NCBI GenBank assembly: GCA_030836155.1
Contig: JAURQI010000053.1
Coordinates: 1-44,123, forward strand
From: Crocinitomix sp.
Lineage (GTDB): Bacteria > Bacteroidota > Bacteroidia > Flavobacteriales_D > Crocinitomicaceae
Direction: 5' to 3'
Length of the DNA: 44,123 nt
Made by a program: the position numbers and the translations under genes. The notes below the pieces were generated by a model, which saw only the letters and a list, made by a program, of their open reading frames with translations, did no database searches and was not told the DNA's origin. Shown in pieces: positions 44,055 to 44,123 of this stretch; position 1 is the stretch's first letter; each line of letters starts with the position of its first letter.

Positions 44055-44090
44055 AAAAAAGGTGCACAGATTAATCTGTGCACCTTTTTT
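44055..44090. terminator. Terminator: perfect 36-base palindrome
   Basis: The arm AAAAAAGGTGCACAGATT (44055-44072) is followed immediately by its exact complement, giving an 18-base-pair stem with A and T tails. It lies 14 bases after the stop of the minus-strand gene that enters from the right edge. Confidence 0.8.
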
Positions 44091-44103
44091 AAATGAATTT
44101 GTA

Positions 44104-44123
44104 TTATTGCTTGGTGATTTTAA
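44104..44123 (-). CDS. 3' end of a further minus-strand gene, probably a T9SS type A cargo
   Basis: On the minus strand the last bases read AAA ATC ACC AAG CAA TAA, giving KITKQ and a stop. A terminal Lys-rich KxxKQ tail is typical of type A T9SS sorting domains; compare LIELIKQ of the neighbouring gene. The palindromic terminator placed just after the stop supports a real gene end. Only five codons are visible, so the identification is tentative. Confidence 0.45.

Noticed and set aside
42432-44090. Palindromes flanking a gene as ends of an insertion sequence
   Set aside because: The two palindromes differ in sequence, there is no transposase and no target duplication; both sit where terminators belong.

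Overview
The window reads as chromosomal DNA of a low-GC Bacteroidota, most likely a member of the Flavobacteriales (Crocinitomicaceae/Fluviicola-like; this rank is inference). The support is: five secreted proteins ending in type IX secretion system (T9SS) sorting domains of type A or type B; several intergenic matches to the Bacteroidota promoter -7 element TAnnTTTG, sometimes with an upstream TTTG/TTG; few recognisable Shine-Dalgarno sequences; frequent GTG/TTG starts; a Bacteroidota-type TraR/DksA protein with a decayed zinc finger; and a glutamyl-tRNA route to heme. I see no phage genes, transposases, rRNA, tRNA or CRISPR. No intergenic gap exceeds 300 bases. The largest are 24934-25200, where I recognise no motif, then 13981-14226 and 31099-31332.

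Layout. 3-323: 3' part of a small membrane protein. 331-4553 (minus): tight operon DUF3109 - rnpA - S41 protease - O-antigen ligase-like protein. 4651-7148 (minus): secreted WG-like protein and an alpha/beta hydrolase broken by one frameshift. 7284-10936 (plus): a secreted degenerate tyrosine-phosphatase/OmpA fusion, a flippase-like membrane protein and a small T9SS cargo. 10956-13980 (minus): M48 lipoprotein protease, PAP2-like membrane protein and rpoN. 14227-15327 (plus): dprA. 15388-16041 (minus): lipoprotein with a Pmp3/YqaE tail. 16178-20198 (minus): sucA-sucB. 20286-24933 (minus): a small orphan and a large type B T9SS cargo with SprB-like repeats. 25201-29563 (plus): aspartate kinase and a short DnaE2-like polymerase, with a nested inverted repeat between them. 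29560-31098 (minus): a Bacteroidota-specific helical-repeat protein. 31333-34136 (plus): hemA-hemC-hemD. 34133-35267 (minus): dksA-like gene and lspA. 35396-36025 (plus): nitroreductase. 36033-37319 (minus): M43 protease, T9SS cargo. 37455-39254 (plus): uvrC. 39277-44006 (minus): two paralogous glycine-rich T9SS cargos. 44104-44123: the last codons of another minus-strand gene.

How it fits together. Most of the window is housekeeping: the TCA-cycle 2-oxoglutarate dehydrogenase, heme synthesis, lipoprotein processing, sigma-54, DNA uptake and DNA repair. Surface proteins are interspersed. I did not find a multi-gene undescribed system. The items most worth a second look are the pseudo-phosphatase/OmpA fusion, the inverted repeat spanning the aspartate kinase stop and the dnaE start, the apparently leaderless GTG-start genes dprA and uvrC, the paralogous glycine-rich cargos that carry different T9SS sorting domains, and the lipoprotein-Pmp3 fusion.
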